Source: an uncultured Alphaproteobacteria bacterium | GTDB lineage: Bacteria > Pseudomonadota > Alphaproteobacteria > HIMB59 | Direction of reading: 5' to 3' | Length of the DNA stretch: 64,000 nucleotides | NCBI GenBank assembly: GCA_902613185.1 | Contig: CACMGP010000001.1 | Span: 248,001-312,000 of the forward strand | Shown here: positions 16,358-24,801 of the stretch, piece after piece | Numbering within the stretch: position 1 is the stretch's first letter | Layout: the number at the start of each line of letters is the position of its first letter | The notes under the pieces: model-generated | Told to the model about the DNA's origin: nothing | The model's database searches: none | What the model saw: the letters and a program-made list of their open reading frames with translations, nothing else | Translations under genes and position numbers: made by a program

Positions 16358-17518
16358 TTAAGCCTTTAAATGTTTGATGGCAGCAGCAACACCACTTCCA
16401 AGTTCAAATTTTATTCCCACATCGTACATCGCTAATTCTGCAGTAGAAATTGCACCTAAAATCATGGTGCTATTTAAATCTCCAAGGTGACCTATTCTAA
16501 ACAACTTTCCTGCTACTTTATTAAGCCCTCCTCCAAACGAGGTGTTATACTTGTTGTATGCTGTTTTAACAACATCAGTAGAGTCAATTCCCTCAGGTAC
16601 CATTATTGCTGTGACAGTATTTGAATAAAGTGATGGATCTTTTGCACAAAGTTTAAGACCCCATGCAATAGATGCTTTTTGAACAGCTTGAGCTAAAAAT
16701 TTATGACGTGCATAAATATTATCAATTCCCTCTTCCATCATCATATTAAGCGCCTCTCTAAGTCCTCTTAATAGTGGCATTGGATTAGTATAAGGCCAAT
16801 AGCCTGTTTCATTTATTTTAAGCATATCATGATAATCATAGTAAGCTCTGGGTAAGTTAGATGTTTTTGCAATTTCTAAAGCCTTTTGGCTTACACATGA
16901 TATAGCTAAACCAGCAGGTAACATAAATCCTTTTTGAGAGCCTGAAACTGCAACATCAACCCCCCATGCATCCATTTCAAATTTGATTGAACCTATTGAG
17001 CTTACGCCATCAACAAATAGTAAGGCAGGATGATTAAGATTATTTAAAAGGTCTCTTGTTGCTTTAACATCATTTGTAACCCCTGTGGAGGTTTCATTAT
17101 GAGTTACAAGAACTGCTTTAATTGTATGATCTTTGTCTTCTGATAATATTTTTTCAAATTCGTCATGAGGCGTCCCGGAACCCCACTCTAAATCAACTTC
17201 CTCAACATCAATATGTAGTTTTTTACACATTTCTATCCAAAGGTGTGAAAAATGTCCAAATCTAGCTGATAAAACTCTATCTCCCTTACTTAATAAATTT
17301 GTAAGTGCTGCTTCCCATCCACTTGAACCTGTACCAGGGAATATAATTGGTTGTGCAGATGTTGTCTCAAAAACTTTTTTTAAATCGTTTATTAGTGGGT
17401 GCCAAAATTTATCCATACCGGGTGCACGATGGTCCTCATTTGAAATATCCATCGCCTGTCTTACCCTATCTGGCATGTTTGTAGGTCCTGGTACGAAAAG
17501 TGAAATTTTACCTGGCAT
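16358..17518 (-). CDS. Serine/aspartate-glyoxylate aminotransferase family (class V PLP enzyme)
   Basis: A 386-residue class V aminotransferase. The PLP-binding lysine is K196 in 'SGSQKGFMLPAG', with cofactor Asp170 in 'LLFVDGVSSIGS'. Substrate-binding blocks are 'FVPGPTNMP' and 'VAGKLFRIGHLGDLN'. The protein resembles serine-glyoxylate aminotransferase (SgaA) and the related aspartate-glyoxylate enzyme BhcA; sequence alone does not separate them. The other beta-hydroxyaspartate cycle genes are not beside it, which favours the general glyoxylate-to-glycine reaction. It is followed without a gap by the reductase gene. A 17-bp palindrome lies upstream of its start. Confidence 0.88.
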   Translation of the reverse strand: MPGKISLFVPGPTNMPDRVRQAMDISNEDHRAPGMDKFWHPLINDLKKVFETTSAQPIIFPGTGSSGWEAALTNLLSKGDRVLSARFGHFSHLWIEMCKKLHIDVEEVDLEWGSGTPHDEFEKILSEDKDHTIKAVLVTHNETSTGVTNDVKATRDLLNNLNHPALLFVDGVSSIGSIKFEMDAWGVDVAVSGSQKGFMLPAGLAISCVSQKALEIAKTSNLPRAYYDYHDMLKINETGYWPYTNPMPLLRGLREALNMMMEEGIDNIYARHKFLAQAVQKASIAWGLKLCAKDPSLYSNTVTAIMVPEGIDSTDVVKTAYNKYNTSFGGGLNKVAGKLFRIGHLGDLNSTMILGAISTAELAMYDVGIKFELGSGVAAAIKHLKA

Positions 17519-17586
17519 AATTTATTCTATATCCTTTCTATACAAATAATGACCTTATGGATTGCTTTAATACAATATTTATTAAA

Positions 17587-17603
17587 ATTTCACAAAGTGA
17601 AAT
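17587..17603. promoter_or_regulatory. Putative operator upstream of the glyoxylate aminotransferase operon
   Basis: The 17-bp perfect inverted repeat ATTTCAC-AAA-GTGAAAT lies 69 bp upstream of the aminotransferase start, between it and tRNA-Glu. A TTGACT -35-like box lies just upstream on the minus strand. The 7-3-7 geometry is the same as the GntR sites, but the sequence is different, so another regulator would be involved. I found no second copy by eye. Confidence 0.45.
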
Positions 17604-17619
17604 AAAAAAGTCAATATTT

Positions 17620-17694
17620 TGGCATCTCCTACGGGAATCGAACCCGTGTCTTCACCGTGAAAGGGTGATGTCCTAACCGCTAGACGAAGGAGAC
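17620..17694 (-). tRNA. tRNA-Glu (anticodon TTC)
   Basis: The reverse complement folds as a standard cloverleaf: acceptor GTCTCCT paired with AGGAGAT (one G-T pair), T-loop GTTCGATTC, anticodon loop CTTTCAC giving TTC, and an encoded 3' CCA. It lies between recJ and the aminotransferase operon. Confidence 0.96.
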
Positions 17695-17741
17695 ATCGGT
17701 GTTTAAAACAAACAAAATAGCTAGATTTACTAAAAAATCAA

Positions 17742-19463
17742 TCAATGAATATCTTCAAGATGAATTATAGTTTTTTCACTATAGGTATCTTTTTTTACCT
17801 TAAAATAGCAATTAAACTCAGGTTTGTTTGATAAATAATTTTTTAATTCTTTCGATGAAATATCGAAGAACATGCCTTCACATGAAAAGCCAAGATTATC
17901 GGATACTTTTAATTTGGCATGCTTATCTTTAAAAATTTGTAATATTTCAATTTTAGCATTTTCAATTTTAAATATTGGCTCAGCATTTTGTTGGCCAAAG
18001 GGACTTAAAGACTCAAGGTCACTTAAAAGATTATTATTGATCACATTAACATCAATTAAAGAGTCATATGACTTTTCATTTAAAATTTCCAAGTTATTTG
18101 TCTCTTCAATTAAAAAGTTTTTAAAGTCATCAACATTTTCTTTTTTTAAAGTAAAACCACAAGCTTTATGGTGACCACCACCTTTTATCAAAATACCTTT
18201 TTCCGTAGCTTGCATCATCAATAATCCAATATTTTTTTCACCCTGCGATCTACCTGATCCAACAACTAAATCGTTTGATTGAGTCATTACAAATGATGGA
18301 CGATTATTAATACGCATTAATCTTCCAGCTATAATTCCTACAACGCCAATATGCCATTTTTCATCATAGAAAAAATTTATATTTAAATTGTTATTGATGT
18401 TAATATCTATTTCTTTAACTATTTTCGATTGAATTTTTTGTCTGTTTTGATTGTGTAGCTCAATAATTTGTGCAAACTGAACAGCTTGGTGTATATTTTC
18501 TGAAGATAAAAGATTATAAGCAAGTAAAGACTCTCCCATTCTTCCTCCAGCATTAATTCTAGGGCCTATAATATATCCGAGATGATACTCTGATATTTTT
18601 TGTTTTATCTTCGAAAGATTAATAAGAGTTTTTATGCCTTTATTACTGTTATCAGAATTAATTATTTTCAGTCCTTGTTTTACAAGTGTTCGATTTATAT
18701 TGTTTAAAGGAACTAAATCACAAATAGTAGCAAGAGAAACAAGATCTAAAAATTGTAATACGTCTTTTTTTTCAAATATTTCCTCATTGTTTAAAAAAAC
18801 GATAACTAAAAATGATAGAGCTGTTGCACATAAATCATCAAGATTAGATTTATCCTCCGGTGTTTTAGGATTTATAACAATCGATTCATTAAAATAATGA
18901 TCACATTCATGATGATCAATTACAAGAAGTTCTGCACCTTGGCTGTTAATATACTTCTGTTCATCAAAATTATTGCTACCACAATCTAAAACCAAAATGT
19001 TCGAGCTAAATTCTAGTAATTTATTACAGGCGGGTGTGCTTAATCCATACCCTTCATTTAATCTATTTGGAATATAAACAAAAACCTCAATTTCAAATTG
19101 AGTTAGATATTTTTTGAAAATTGATGCAGCACAGGCTCCATCTACATCATAATCTGAGAATATAGAAATTTTTTTATCATTTTTTATTTTTTTAAAAAAT
19201 GAAGTTATTTTTTTTAAATTATTTAATTTTAAAATTTCATTAAAAGATATGTTATCTTTTAATTTTGAACTTAAAAAATTTTGTATTTTACTAATTTTAC
19301 GATTTATTAATAATTTTGAAAGATTAATAGATATATTATTCTTTTGAGCTACTTCAAAAACTAATTCATCATTTAAATCTGAATTTAATGGTCTCCAAAT
19401 AGTACCGTTAAAACTCTTATCAGTAGTCAAGTTGTTTGATGTCAAAATTGTGTTTTCCATCAA
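17742..19463 (-). CDS. recJ: Single-stranded-DNA-specific exonuclease RecJ
   Basis: A 573-residue DHH-family 5'-3' exonuclease used in recombination and repair. Visible motifs are 'FSDYDVDGACA' (motif I, about 102-112), 'VIDHHECDHYF' (the DHH motif, about 181-191), 'LVSLATICDLVPL' and C-terminal 'IKGGGHHKACGFTL' (DHHA1, about 430). It overlaps the upstream glpX by 44 nt when started at the first ATG. That is long even for this genome, so a later start is possible, but the 'GTIWRP' segment typical of RecJ begins at residue 20. Strongly Lys/Asn/Ile rich. Confidence 0.94.
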   Translation of the reverse strand: MMENTILTSNNLTTDKSFNGTIWRPLNSDLNDELVFEVAQKNNISINLSKLLINRKISKIQNFLSSKLKDNISFNEILKLNNLKKITSFFKKIKNDKKISIFSDYDVDGACAASIFKKYLTQFEIEVFVYIPNRLNEGYGLSTPACNKLLEFSSNILVLDCGSNNFDEQKYINSQGAELLVIDHHECDHYFNESIVINPKTPEDKSNLDDLCATALSFLVIVFLNNEEIFEKKDVLQFLDLVSLATICDLVPLNNINRTLVKQGLKIINSDNSNKGIKTLINLSKIKQKISEYHLGYIIGPRINAGGRMGESLLAYNLLSSENIHQAVQFAQIIELHNQNRQKIQSKIVKEIDININNNLNINFFYDEKWHIGVVGIIAGRLMRINNRPSFVMTQSNDLVVGSGRSQGEKNIGLLMMQATEKGILIKGGGHHKACGFTLKKENVDDFKNFLIEETNNLEILNEKSYDSLIDVNVINNNLLSDLESLSPFGQQNAEPIFKIENAKIEILQIFKDKHAKLKVSDNLGFSCEGMFFDISSKELKNYLSNKPEFNCYFKVKKDTYSEKTIIHLEDIH

Positions 19464-20373
19464 TCTCTCTAATAGTTCCCGTTTTTGAACGCATCACAAT
19501 AGAGTGTGTTGTAGCAAAATTCTTGTTTATGTTAATTCCACGAAGCATTGTACCATCAGTTACGCCTGTAGCTGAAAACATAACATCTCCTTTAGCTAGA
19601 TCGTTGAGCTTATAAATCTTATTTAAATTTGTTATGCCCGTTTTTTTCGCTCTATCAGTTTCTTGTTCATTATAAAAAATAAGCTGCCCCTCTAAATATC
19701 CTCCAACACATTGTAAAGCGGCAGCGGCTAGCACACCCTCTGGAGCGCCACCTATACCGTAATACATATCAATGTTACTACTATCTATGACAGAGGAAAT
19801 GACAGCACTTACATCTCCATCACCAATAATTTTTATTCTAGCACCTGCAGATCTTATTATTTCAATATCTTCTTGGTGTCTTTCTCGATCTAAAACACAT
19901 ATTACTAAATCCTCAGTATTAATTTTTTTATATTCTGCAAGTGCTTTTATATTTGATCTAAGATCTTGGCTGAGAGATACAACATTTTCATTTTCAACCT
20001 TTGCTGAAATTTTTCTCATATAAACATCTGGTGCATTTAAAAAACCACCCTCTTGAGCCAACGCAATAACAGCCATAGCGTTCTCTCCACCTTTTGCAGT
20101 TATTGTAGTGCCCTCTAAAGGATCAAGGGCTATATCCACATTAGGGCCACCCTGACCAACTTTCTCACCTATGTAGAGCATGGGCGCTTCATCTCTCTCA
20201 CCCTCACCTATAACTACTGTCCCAGATATTGTAAGAGAATTTAGACATTTTCTCATTGCGTCAACTGCAGCCTGATCAGCTGCCTTTTCATTTCCTCTTC
20301 CAATATGTTTAGAAGCAGCTAATGCTGCGAATTCAGAAACTCGAACTAACTCAATAGCAAGATTTCTATCCAA
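19420..20373 (-). CDS. glpX: Fructose-1,6-bisphosphatase class II (GlpX)
   Basis: A 317-residue class II FBPase of gluconeogenesis. Metal and substrate sites are seen in 'VIGEGERDEAPMLY' (about 54-67) and 'DPLEGTTITAKGGENAMAV' (about 84-102). 'YGIGGAPEGVLAAAAL' follows further on. In alphaproteobacteria glpX lies downstream of hom, as here, and often before recJ. Start overlaps the end of hom by 8 nt. Length is normal for the family. Confidence 0.95.
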   Translation of the reverse strand: MDRNLAIELVRVSEFAALAASKHIGRGNEKAADQAAVDAMRKCLNSLTISGTVVIGEGERDEAPMLYIGEKVGQGGPNVDIALDPLEGTTITAKGGENAMAVIALAQEGGFLNAPDVYMRKISAKVENENVVSLSQDLRSNIKALAEYKKINTEDLVICVLDRERHQEDIEIIRSAGARIKIIGDGDVSAVISSVIDSSNIDMYYGIGGAPEGVLAAAALQCVGGYLEGQLIFYNEQETDRAKKTGITNLNKIYKLNDLAKGDVMFSATGVTDGTMLRGININKNFATTHSIVMRSKTGTIREIDGKHNFDIKQLDY

Positions 20374-21652
20374 TATTTTCCTCTATCCTAATAACTGATA
20401 TCTCGTTTTTAATAAAACTTGTCTTCTTTAAATTATTTACAACTTGAGTGATATTTTTTATACCAACAGGATCAGATATAATAATTATTGGAACAACTTT
20501 TTCATTATTAGCATTCAATTGAATTATAGATTTTATGGAAATTGATTTTTGAGAAAATAATTGGGCAATCGATTTAAGAACACCAACTTTATTGAGCACA
20601 GACATTCTTAAGTAATATGGTCTAATTCTTTGAGATTGATTGACAAACTTTGCATTCAACATTTGTGAGTATTTTTTTATAAAAATACCTTTAATAGAAG
20701 AATAATTAATAAATCTCTTTATATCTGAGATAATAGAAGTAGCTGTCGGGTAACCTCCAGCTCCTTTACCAACTAAACTAGTTTTTAAAAAATTCTCACC
20801 TTCTAAAGTAATAACGTTTTCTTCAAAATTAGTTTTTGCAATCAAACTTGACTCTGGCACAAAACAGGGTGCTACAGATGAAAAAAACTTATCTTTATAT
20901 CTCTCTGTTAAAGAGACAAGTTTTAATTTATAACCAAGGTTAAGGCCTTGCTCTAAATCTATTAGCTTAATATTTTCAATTCCATCATAGTGCATATCAG
21001 AAAATTTAAACTTTTTTCCAAAAGATATATTTGAGAGTAAAACAAGTTTGTGCATAGCATCTTTTCCAGATAAATCAGCACTAGAGTCTTGTTCAGCAAA
21101 TCCATTTTTAATAGCTTGTTCTAATGTTTCTTTGAAACTGATCTTATTTTCATACATTTTTGAAATAATATAGTTAGTTGTGCCATTAAAAATTCCATAA
21201 ATTGAATTAACCATTGAGGGGTGAATACTATTCTCTATTGTTCTTATTACTGGCACAGCACCCAATACAGCAGCCTCAAAACCTAAAAATAAATTCGACT
21301 TATCAAAGCCCTCAAAAAACAAACTAGACTTTTCTGCTAATTGAGCCTTATTAGCAGTAATAAGAGATATTTTATTTTTTAAACAAAATTTATATAGATC
21401 ATTTATGTACTTTCCTGTGCCTCCTATAGTTTCAATGATTAAATCAGGTTTAAATTGGATTAAGCTCTTATAATCGCCAACCCATTTGTATTTACTAATA
21501 TTGATTATTCTTTTCTTTTTCTTATTTTTTGCACCAATAGCAACTATTTCACATTTAGTATCATCCAAAATATATGAATTTTTTTCTAATAGCTTTACAA
21601 CATGAGAGCCTACGACTCCTAAACCTAAAACTGCTATTTTAATCTTGTTCAT
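20366..21652 (-). CDS. hom: Homoserine dehydrogenase
   Basis: A 428-residue enzyme that reduces aspartate semialdehyde to homoserine for threonine and methionine synthesis. It has the N-terminal NAD(P) site 'AVLGLGVVGSHVVKLL' (about 8-23) and the catalytic block 'GIFNGTTNYIISKM' (about 154-167). 'FAEQDSSADLSGKDAMHKLVLLS' matches the homoserine dehydrogenase signature. A C-terminal ACT domain from about 345 ('RMSVLNKVGVLKSIAQLFSQ') probably gives threonine feedback control. It overlaps glpX by 8 nt and the small upstream ORF by 14 nt. Confidence 0.95.
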   Translation of the reverse strand: MNKIKIAVLGLGVVGSHVVKLLEKNSYILDDTKCEIVAIGAKNKKKKRIINISKYKWVGDYKSLIQFKPDLIIETIGGTGKYINDLYKFCLKNKISLITANKAQLAEKSSLFFEGFDKSNLFLGFEAAVLGAVPVIRTIENSIHPSMVNSIYGIFNGTTNYIISKMYENKISFKETLEQAIKNGFAEQDSSADLSGKDAMHKLVLLSNISFGKKFKFSDMHYDGIENIKLIDLEQGLNLGYKLKLVSLTERYKDKFFSSVAPCFVPESSLIAKTNFEENVITLEGENFLKTSLVGKGAGGYPTATSIISDIKRFINYSSIKGIFIKKYSQMLNAKFVNQSQRIRPYYLRMSVLNKVGVLKSIAQLFSQKSISIKSIIQLNANNEKVVPIIIISDPVGIKNITQVVNNLKKTSFIKNEISVIRIEENIG

Positions 21653-21860
21653 TTTGAGATTTTAAAATTTGTTCTTTTCTAATATTACTCTTTTCGTTAA
21701 ATTCCTCTAATTCTTTTTTCTTTTCCATCAAATTTTTATCAAAATTTTGGAATGATCTTTCGCAAGAAATAGTAATTATTAATAGTGAAATGACAGAAAA
21801 AATAAATAAAAAATTATCTTTTAGAGAACTGAAAACTTCGTCTAGCTTTTTGCCTACCAT
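21639..21860 (-). CDS. Hypothetical small membrane protein (73 aa)
   Basis: An ORF between rpsI and hom, overlapping rpsI by 47 nt and hom by 14 nt. The product has one hydrophobic helix ('[17 protein letters not shown]', about 17-33) followed by a charged, coiled-coil-like tail rich in Lys and Glu. I recognise no family. The space between rpsI and hom is otherwise about 160 bp, which in a genome this compact supports a real gene. The long overlap with rpsI is unusual and no better start codon is visible. It may instead be chance. Confidence 0.45.
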   Translation of the reverse strand: MVGKKLDEVFSSLKDNFLFIFSVISLLIITISCERSFQNFDKNLMEKKKELEEFNEKSNIRKEQILKSQNEQD

Positions 21861-22203
21861 ACTTTTTTCGTTCTACTGTTCTAGAGTCTCTTGTTAAAAA
21901 CCCATTTTTCTTTAAAACATCTTTGGTGTTTGGATCTATTTTTGTTAAAGCTCTGCTAAGTCCATGTTTAATAGCTCCAGCTTGACCAGATAAACCTCCA
22001 CCTAATACTGTAATTCTAAGATCCACAGAGTCTGATTTTTTTGCAACCTCTAATGGTTGGTTAATTATCATTCTTAATGCTTTATCAGGAAAATATTCAT
22101 CAATATTTTTTTTATTAATTGTTATATTTCCTGTTCCATTAGAAACCCAAACTCTTGCAATAGACTCTTTACGTCTTCCAGTACTATAGACTTGATCAGA
22201 CAT
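21814..22203 (-). CDS. rpsI: 30S ribosomal protein uS9
   Basis: A 129-residue S9 protein: '[14 protein letters not shown]' at the N-terminus, '[19 protein letters not shown]' (about 68-86) and the basic C-terminal tail '[17 protein letters not shown]' that reaches the ribosomal P site. Its start overlaps the end of rplM by 8 nt, the conserved rplM-rpsI arrangement. Confidence 0.98.
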   Translation of the reverse strand: MSDQVYSTGRRKESIARVWVSNGTGNITINKKNIDEYFPDKALRMIINQPLEVAKKSDSVDLRITVLGGGLSGQAGAIKHGLSRALTKIDPNTKDVLKKNGFLTRDSRTVERKKYGRQKARRSFQFSKR

Positions 22204-22663
22204 TTACTTTGTTCTTCCTATTAATAGACTTAAAATCTAAGTTTTTTGGATTTTGAGACTCATGTGGATGATTGGCATCTCTATAAAGTTTTATACTATT
22301 TTTCATAAGGTCTCTAAATAAAGGAGAGTTTGGAAGCATTCCTTTTATTGCTTTTTTAATAATATCATCAGATTTATTATTTTCTTTTAGTTTGTCAGGT
22401 GTAGTTTCTTTAATTCCACCAGGGTGACCTGTGTGTTTGTAATATTTTTTGTCAGTGTTTTTATTACCTGAAAATTTTACTTTATCTGTGTTAATAATAA
22501 TTACACCATCTCCGACTGGTAAATTAGGGGAGTATTGAGGTTTGTTTTTACCTTTAAGAATTAAACTTACCCTTGAAGCAAGCCTTCCTACAGAGATATC
22601 TGTGGCATCTAGTAAATGCCATGCTTTTTGAAATTCAGATTTTTTTAAAGTAGTAGTTTTCAC
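22196..22663 (-). CDS. rplM: 50S ribosomal protein uL13
   Basis: A 155-residue L13 protein with '[16 protein letters not shown]' (about 15-30), '[16 protein letters not shown]' (about 73-88) and '[16 protein letters not shown]' (about 109-124). It starts with GTG at 22663, which fits the family N-terminus (MKT...). No Shine-Dalgarno sequence is visible, and a promoter-like pair lies only a few bases upstream, so the message may be nearly leaderless. Confidence 0.97.
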   Translation of the reverse strand: MKTTTLKKSEFQKAWHLLDATDISVGRLASRVSLILKGKNKPQYSPNLPVGDGVIIINTDKVKFSGNKNTDKKYYKHTGHPGGIKETTPDKLKENNKSDDIIKKAIKGMLPNSPLFRDLMKNSIKLYRDANHPHESQNPKNLDFKSINRKNKVNV

Positions 22664-22672
22664 GATAGAGGG

Positions 22673-22700
22673 AATATAAGTAAAATCATTAAAAAAGCAA
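22673..22700 (-). promoter_or_regulatory. Putative promoter of rplM-rpsI
   Basis: On the minus strand TTGCTT (22700-22695) and TATATT (22678-22673) are 16 bp apart. Initiation would fall near 22666, about three bases before the rplM GTG. The rest of the gap between tRNA-Pro and rplM shows nothing else recognisable. Confidence 0.4.
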
Positions 22701-22769
22701 GGATTATAGATAAAATTTTCCTCATTAATTGATAATAAACTTAATTTTTAAACATTATTCTCATTTTTT

Positions 22770-22846
22770 TGGTCGGGGGTACTGGACTTGAACCAGCGAC
22801 CTCACGCCCCCCAGACGCGCACTCTACCAGACTGAGCTAACCCCCG
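22770..22846 (-). tRNA. tRNA-Pro (anticodon GGG)
   Basis: The reverse complement gives a full cloverleaf: acceptor CGGGGGT paired with ACCCCCG, D-arm with AGTCTGGTA, anticodon loop CTGGGGG giving GGG, T-loop GTTCAAGTC, and encoded CCA. It begins one base after the merR stop codon, so it is probably made from the plsX-ihfA-merR transcript. Confidence 0.96.
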
Positions 22847-22847
22847 A

Positions 22848-23156
22848 TTATCTTGACTTTTTTAATAGTCCCAATAAATCCTTTAAGTCTGAGAGGATAT
22901 TATCATCTAGCGATTTCATTTTAAGCTTTGATTTTGATAAATAATCGTTGACACCATCAAGTGTCAATTTTTGAACATCAAGTAAGTATTTTATTTTTTT
23001 TAGAAGAAGTAAATTTTCATAATTATATAATCTATGTCCAGATTGAGTTCTGATAACTTTAAGTTTTTTTATTCTACTCTCCCAAAATCTAATTGTATGT
23101 TTCTGCTCTCCCACTAAATGAGATACGTCATCAATATTATAAAAATTTTTGTTCAT
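22848..23156 (-). CDS. MerR-family transcriptional regulator
   Basis: A 102-residue protein with an N-terminal MerR helix-turn-helix: 'YNIDDVSHLVGEQKHTIRFWESRI' (about 6-29) and the wing region 'RTQSGHRLYNYENLLLLKKIKYLL' (about 36-59). A short C-terminal coiled coil follows. The order plsX-ihfA-merR-tRNA-Pro is standard in alphaproteobacteria. No effector-binding cysteines are seen. Its target is unknown. Confidence 0.9.
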   Translation of the reverse strand: MNKNFYNIDDVSHLVGEQKHTIRFWESRIKKLKVIRTQSGHRLYNYENLLLLKKIKYLLDVQKLTLDGVNDYLSKSKLKMKSLDDNILSDLKDLLGLLKKSR

Positions 23157-23428
23157 AAGACTAATTTATTTGATTTTTTAAAACTTATAACTTTTCTAGA
23201 TTTTATTAAATACTCCTCTTTAGTTTTTGGATTTCTACCTATTCTCTCATTTTTTTTTTTTATTTTAAATGAACCAATATTACTTATTGATAAATCAGAA
23301 ATAATCATTTCATTGCTCCAAATTTCAAGAATTTTATCAATTTTTTTGTAAACCGTGGAGTATGCTATACCAAATTCAATAGATATTTGTTTAGCAATAC
23401 TCTCTCTAGTTGCTTTATCTTGAGACAT
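23153..23428 (-). CDS. ihfA: Integration host factor alpha subunit / HU-family DNA-bending protein
   Basis: About 91 residues of the HU/IHF fold with the DNA-binding arm 'GSFKIKKKNERIGRNPKT' and 'ISFKKSNKL' at the C-terminus. The arm replaces the common 'GFGNF' with 'NIGSF'. I place the start at the ATG at 23428 (MSQDKATRES). The ORF track begins five codons earlier. It overlaps plsX by 14 nt and merR by 4 nt. IHF bends DNA in replication, recombination and transcription. The assignment as the alpha subunit rests on gene context. Confidence 0.85.
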   Translation of the reverse strand: MSQDKATRESIAKQISIEFGIAYSTVYKKIDKILEIWSNEMIISDLSISNIGSFKIKKKNERIGRNPKTKEEYLIKSRKVISFKKSNKLVL

Positions 23429-24419
23429 TTTTCTTAATCTCATTTAATAAATCATTGTCAATACATTTTATACCAAACTCTATAGCATTCGCGAATGCAT
23501 GTGAGTCAGCATTACCGTGACTTTTAATTACAATACCATTTACACCTATAAACATACCACCATTGTAATTTCTAGGATCAATTAAATTTTTAAAGTCTTT
23601 GAAATTTTTTTTTAAAAGTAAAGATAGTATTTTTGAGAAAGAGGTGGAGGTTAGACTTTTTTTTAGAGAGTCAGTTATGAATTTAGATACACCCTCGGCC
23701 GTTTTCAACGCAATATTTCCAGAAAATCCATCTGTGACAATAACATGATTATGTGTTGAGGTAATCTCATCAGCTTCTATAAATCCTTGATAATTTATTC
23801 TTTCATCACTCTTCATTAATTCATGTGTCTCTTGAATCAAATTATTGCCTTTGAGCTCTTCTGATCCAATATTTAAAAGTGCCACTTTGGTATCAATCTG
23901 TGGATAGAGAACTTTGTAATAAGTACTTCCCATAACAGCAAAATCTAAAAGATTTTCTGAGTTACACTCAGCATTTGCACCTAAATCTAAAAAACATACC
24001 GGATGTTTCTCTGAAGGAAAAAATGATGCTATTGCAGGTCTTGTAATATTTTCAATGGTCCTGAGATATACAGTTGAGTAAGCCATCATTGCGCCAGTGT
24101 TTCCTGCAGAAATAGTTATTTGATTTTTATTTTCTTTTAATTTTAAAATGGCATTTGACATAGAACTATTTCGATTATCCTTTTTTAAAGCGTCACTTGG
24201 TTTCATATCCGGAGAAATAAAATTTTCAGACTGTATCCATTTAGAGTTATTAAATAGCTTTGAAAATGGCGATTTAAATTTCTCATAAATATGTCTATCA
24301 GAATGTAAATTGAATTTAATAGAAGAATTTTTAGTTTGGGCTATTAATGCCCCTTCTAGAACTGATTGTGGGGCAAAGTCTCCTCCGTGTAGGTCAAGAT
24401 TAATTATATATTTACTCAT
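23415..24419 (-). CDS. plsX: Phosphate acyltransferase PlsX
   Basis: A 334-residue enzyme making acyl-phosphate from acyl-ACP, the first step of the PlsX/PlsY phospholipid route; plsY is also in this window (44126). It starts 'MSKYIINLDLHGGDFAPQSVLEG', the PlsX N-terminal signature, with 'SAGNTGAMMAYS' (about 102-113) and 'VTDGFSGNIALKTAEG' (about 228-243). It is divergent from the BamE-like gene with 49 bp between their starts. Confidence 0.95.
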   Translation of the reverse strand: MSKYIINLDLHGGDFAPQSVLEGALIAQTKNSSIKFNLHSDRHIYEKFKSPFSKLFNNSKWIQSENFISPDMKPSDALKKDNRNSSMSNAILKLKENKNQITISAGNTGAMMAYSTVYLRTIENITRPAIASFFPSEKHPVCFLDLGANAECNSENLLDFAVMGSTYYKVLYPQIDTKVALLNIGSEELKGNNLIQETHELMKSDERINYQGFIEADEITSTHNHVIVTDGFSGNIALKTAEGVSKFITDSLKKSLTSTSFSKILSLLLKKNFKDFKNLIDPRNYNGGMFIGVNGIVIKSHGNADSHAFANAIEFGIKCIDNDLLNEIKKNVSR

Positions 24420-24468
24420 TAATGTTTATTATTGCTTTAAAGAAACTTATACCTTATTTGTTTTTATT

Positions 24469-24801
24469 GTGAATATTTTAAAAATACCTCTTATTTTTAT
24501 GGCATTATTAAGCTCAGTAATTTTATTTTCTTGTTCTAAAGAGGTATATTTTTCTGGTATTTCAGAAACTAGTTTTAATGAAATTAAAGAAAATTATCAA
24601 AATATTAATTACTCAAAAGAAGATGTGATAGCAATTATTGGACCTCCTTTAATAAAGGAAAACTCAGATAATTTATGGATTTATAGAACAGATAAAAAAA
24701 CAGGAATTGCTGCATTCAAACAAACAGCCTACAACAAGACCCTAAAGCTTAAATTTGAAGATAATGTTTTAAGGTCTGTTGAAGAAATTGAATTAAATTA
24801 A
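24469..24801 (+). CDS. bamE: BamE-like outer membrane lipoprotein (SmpA/OmlA family)
   Basis: The ORF track runs from 24310, but that start lies inside plsX on the other strand. The likely start is the GTG at 24469, giving a 110-residue lipoprotein with a signal peptide and the lipobox 'LFSC' (Cys about residue 22). The mature part has '[15 protein letters not shown]' and '[10 protein letters not shown]', matching the G-x-T-x-x-x-V-x-x-x-x-G-x-P pattern and aromatic strand of BamE. BamE is a non-essential part of the outer membrane assembly complex. Position beside plsX is conserved in alphaproteobacteria. Confidence 0.82.
   Translation: MNILKIPLIFMALLSSVILFSCSKEVYFSGISETSFNEIKENYQNINYSKEDVIAIIGPPLIKENSDNLWIYRTDKKTGIAAFKQTAYNKTLKLKFEDNVLRSVEEIELN

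Noticed and set aside
16358-17518. BhcA of the beta-hydroxyaspartate cycle
   Set aside because: The protein is similar to BhcA, but bhcB, bhcC and bhcD are not adjacent, so the general glyoxylate aminotransferase call is safer.
24310-24468. Upstream part of the 163-aa BamE ORF
   Set aside because: It overlaps plsX on the opposite strand. The GTG at 24469 gives a proper lipoprotein signal peptide, and the upstream residues do not.
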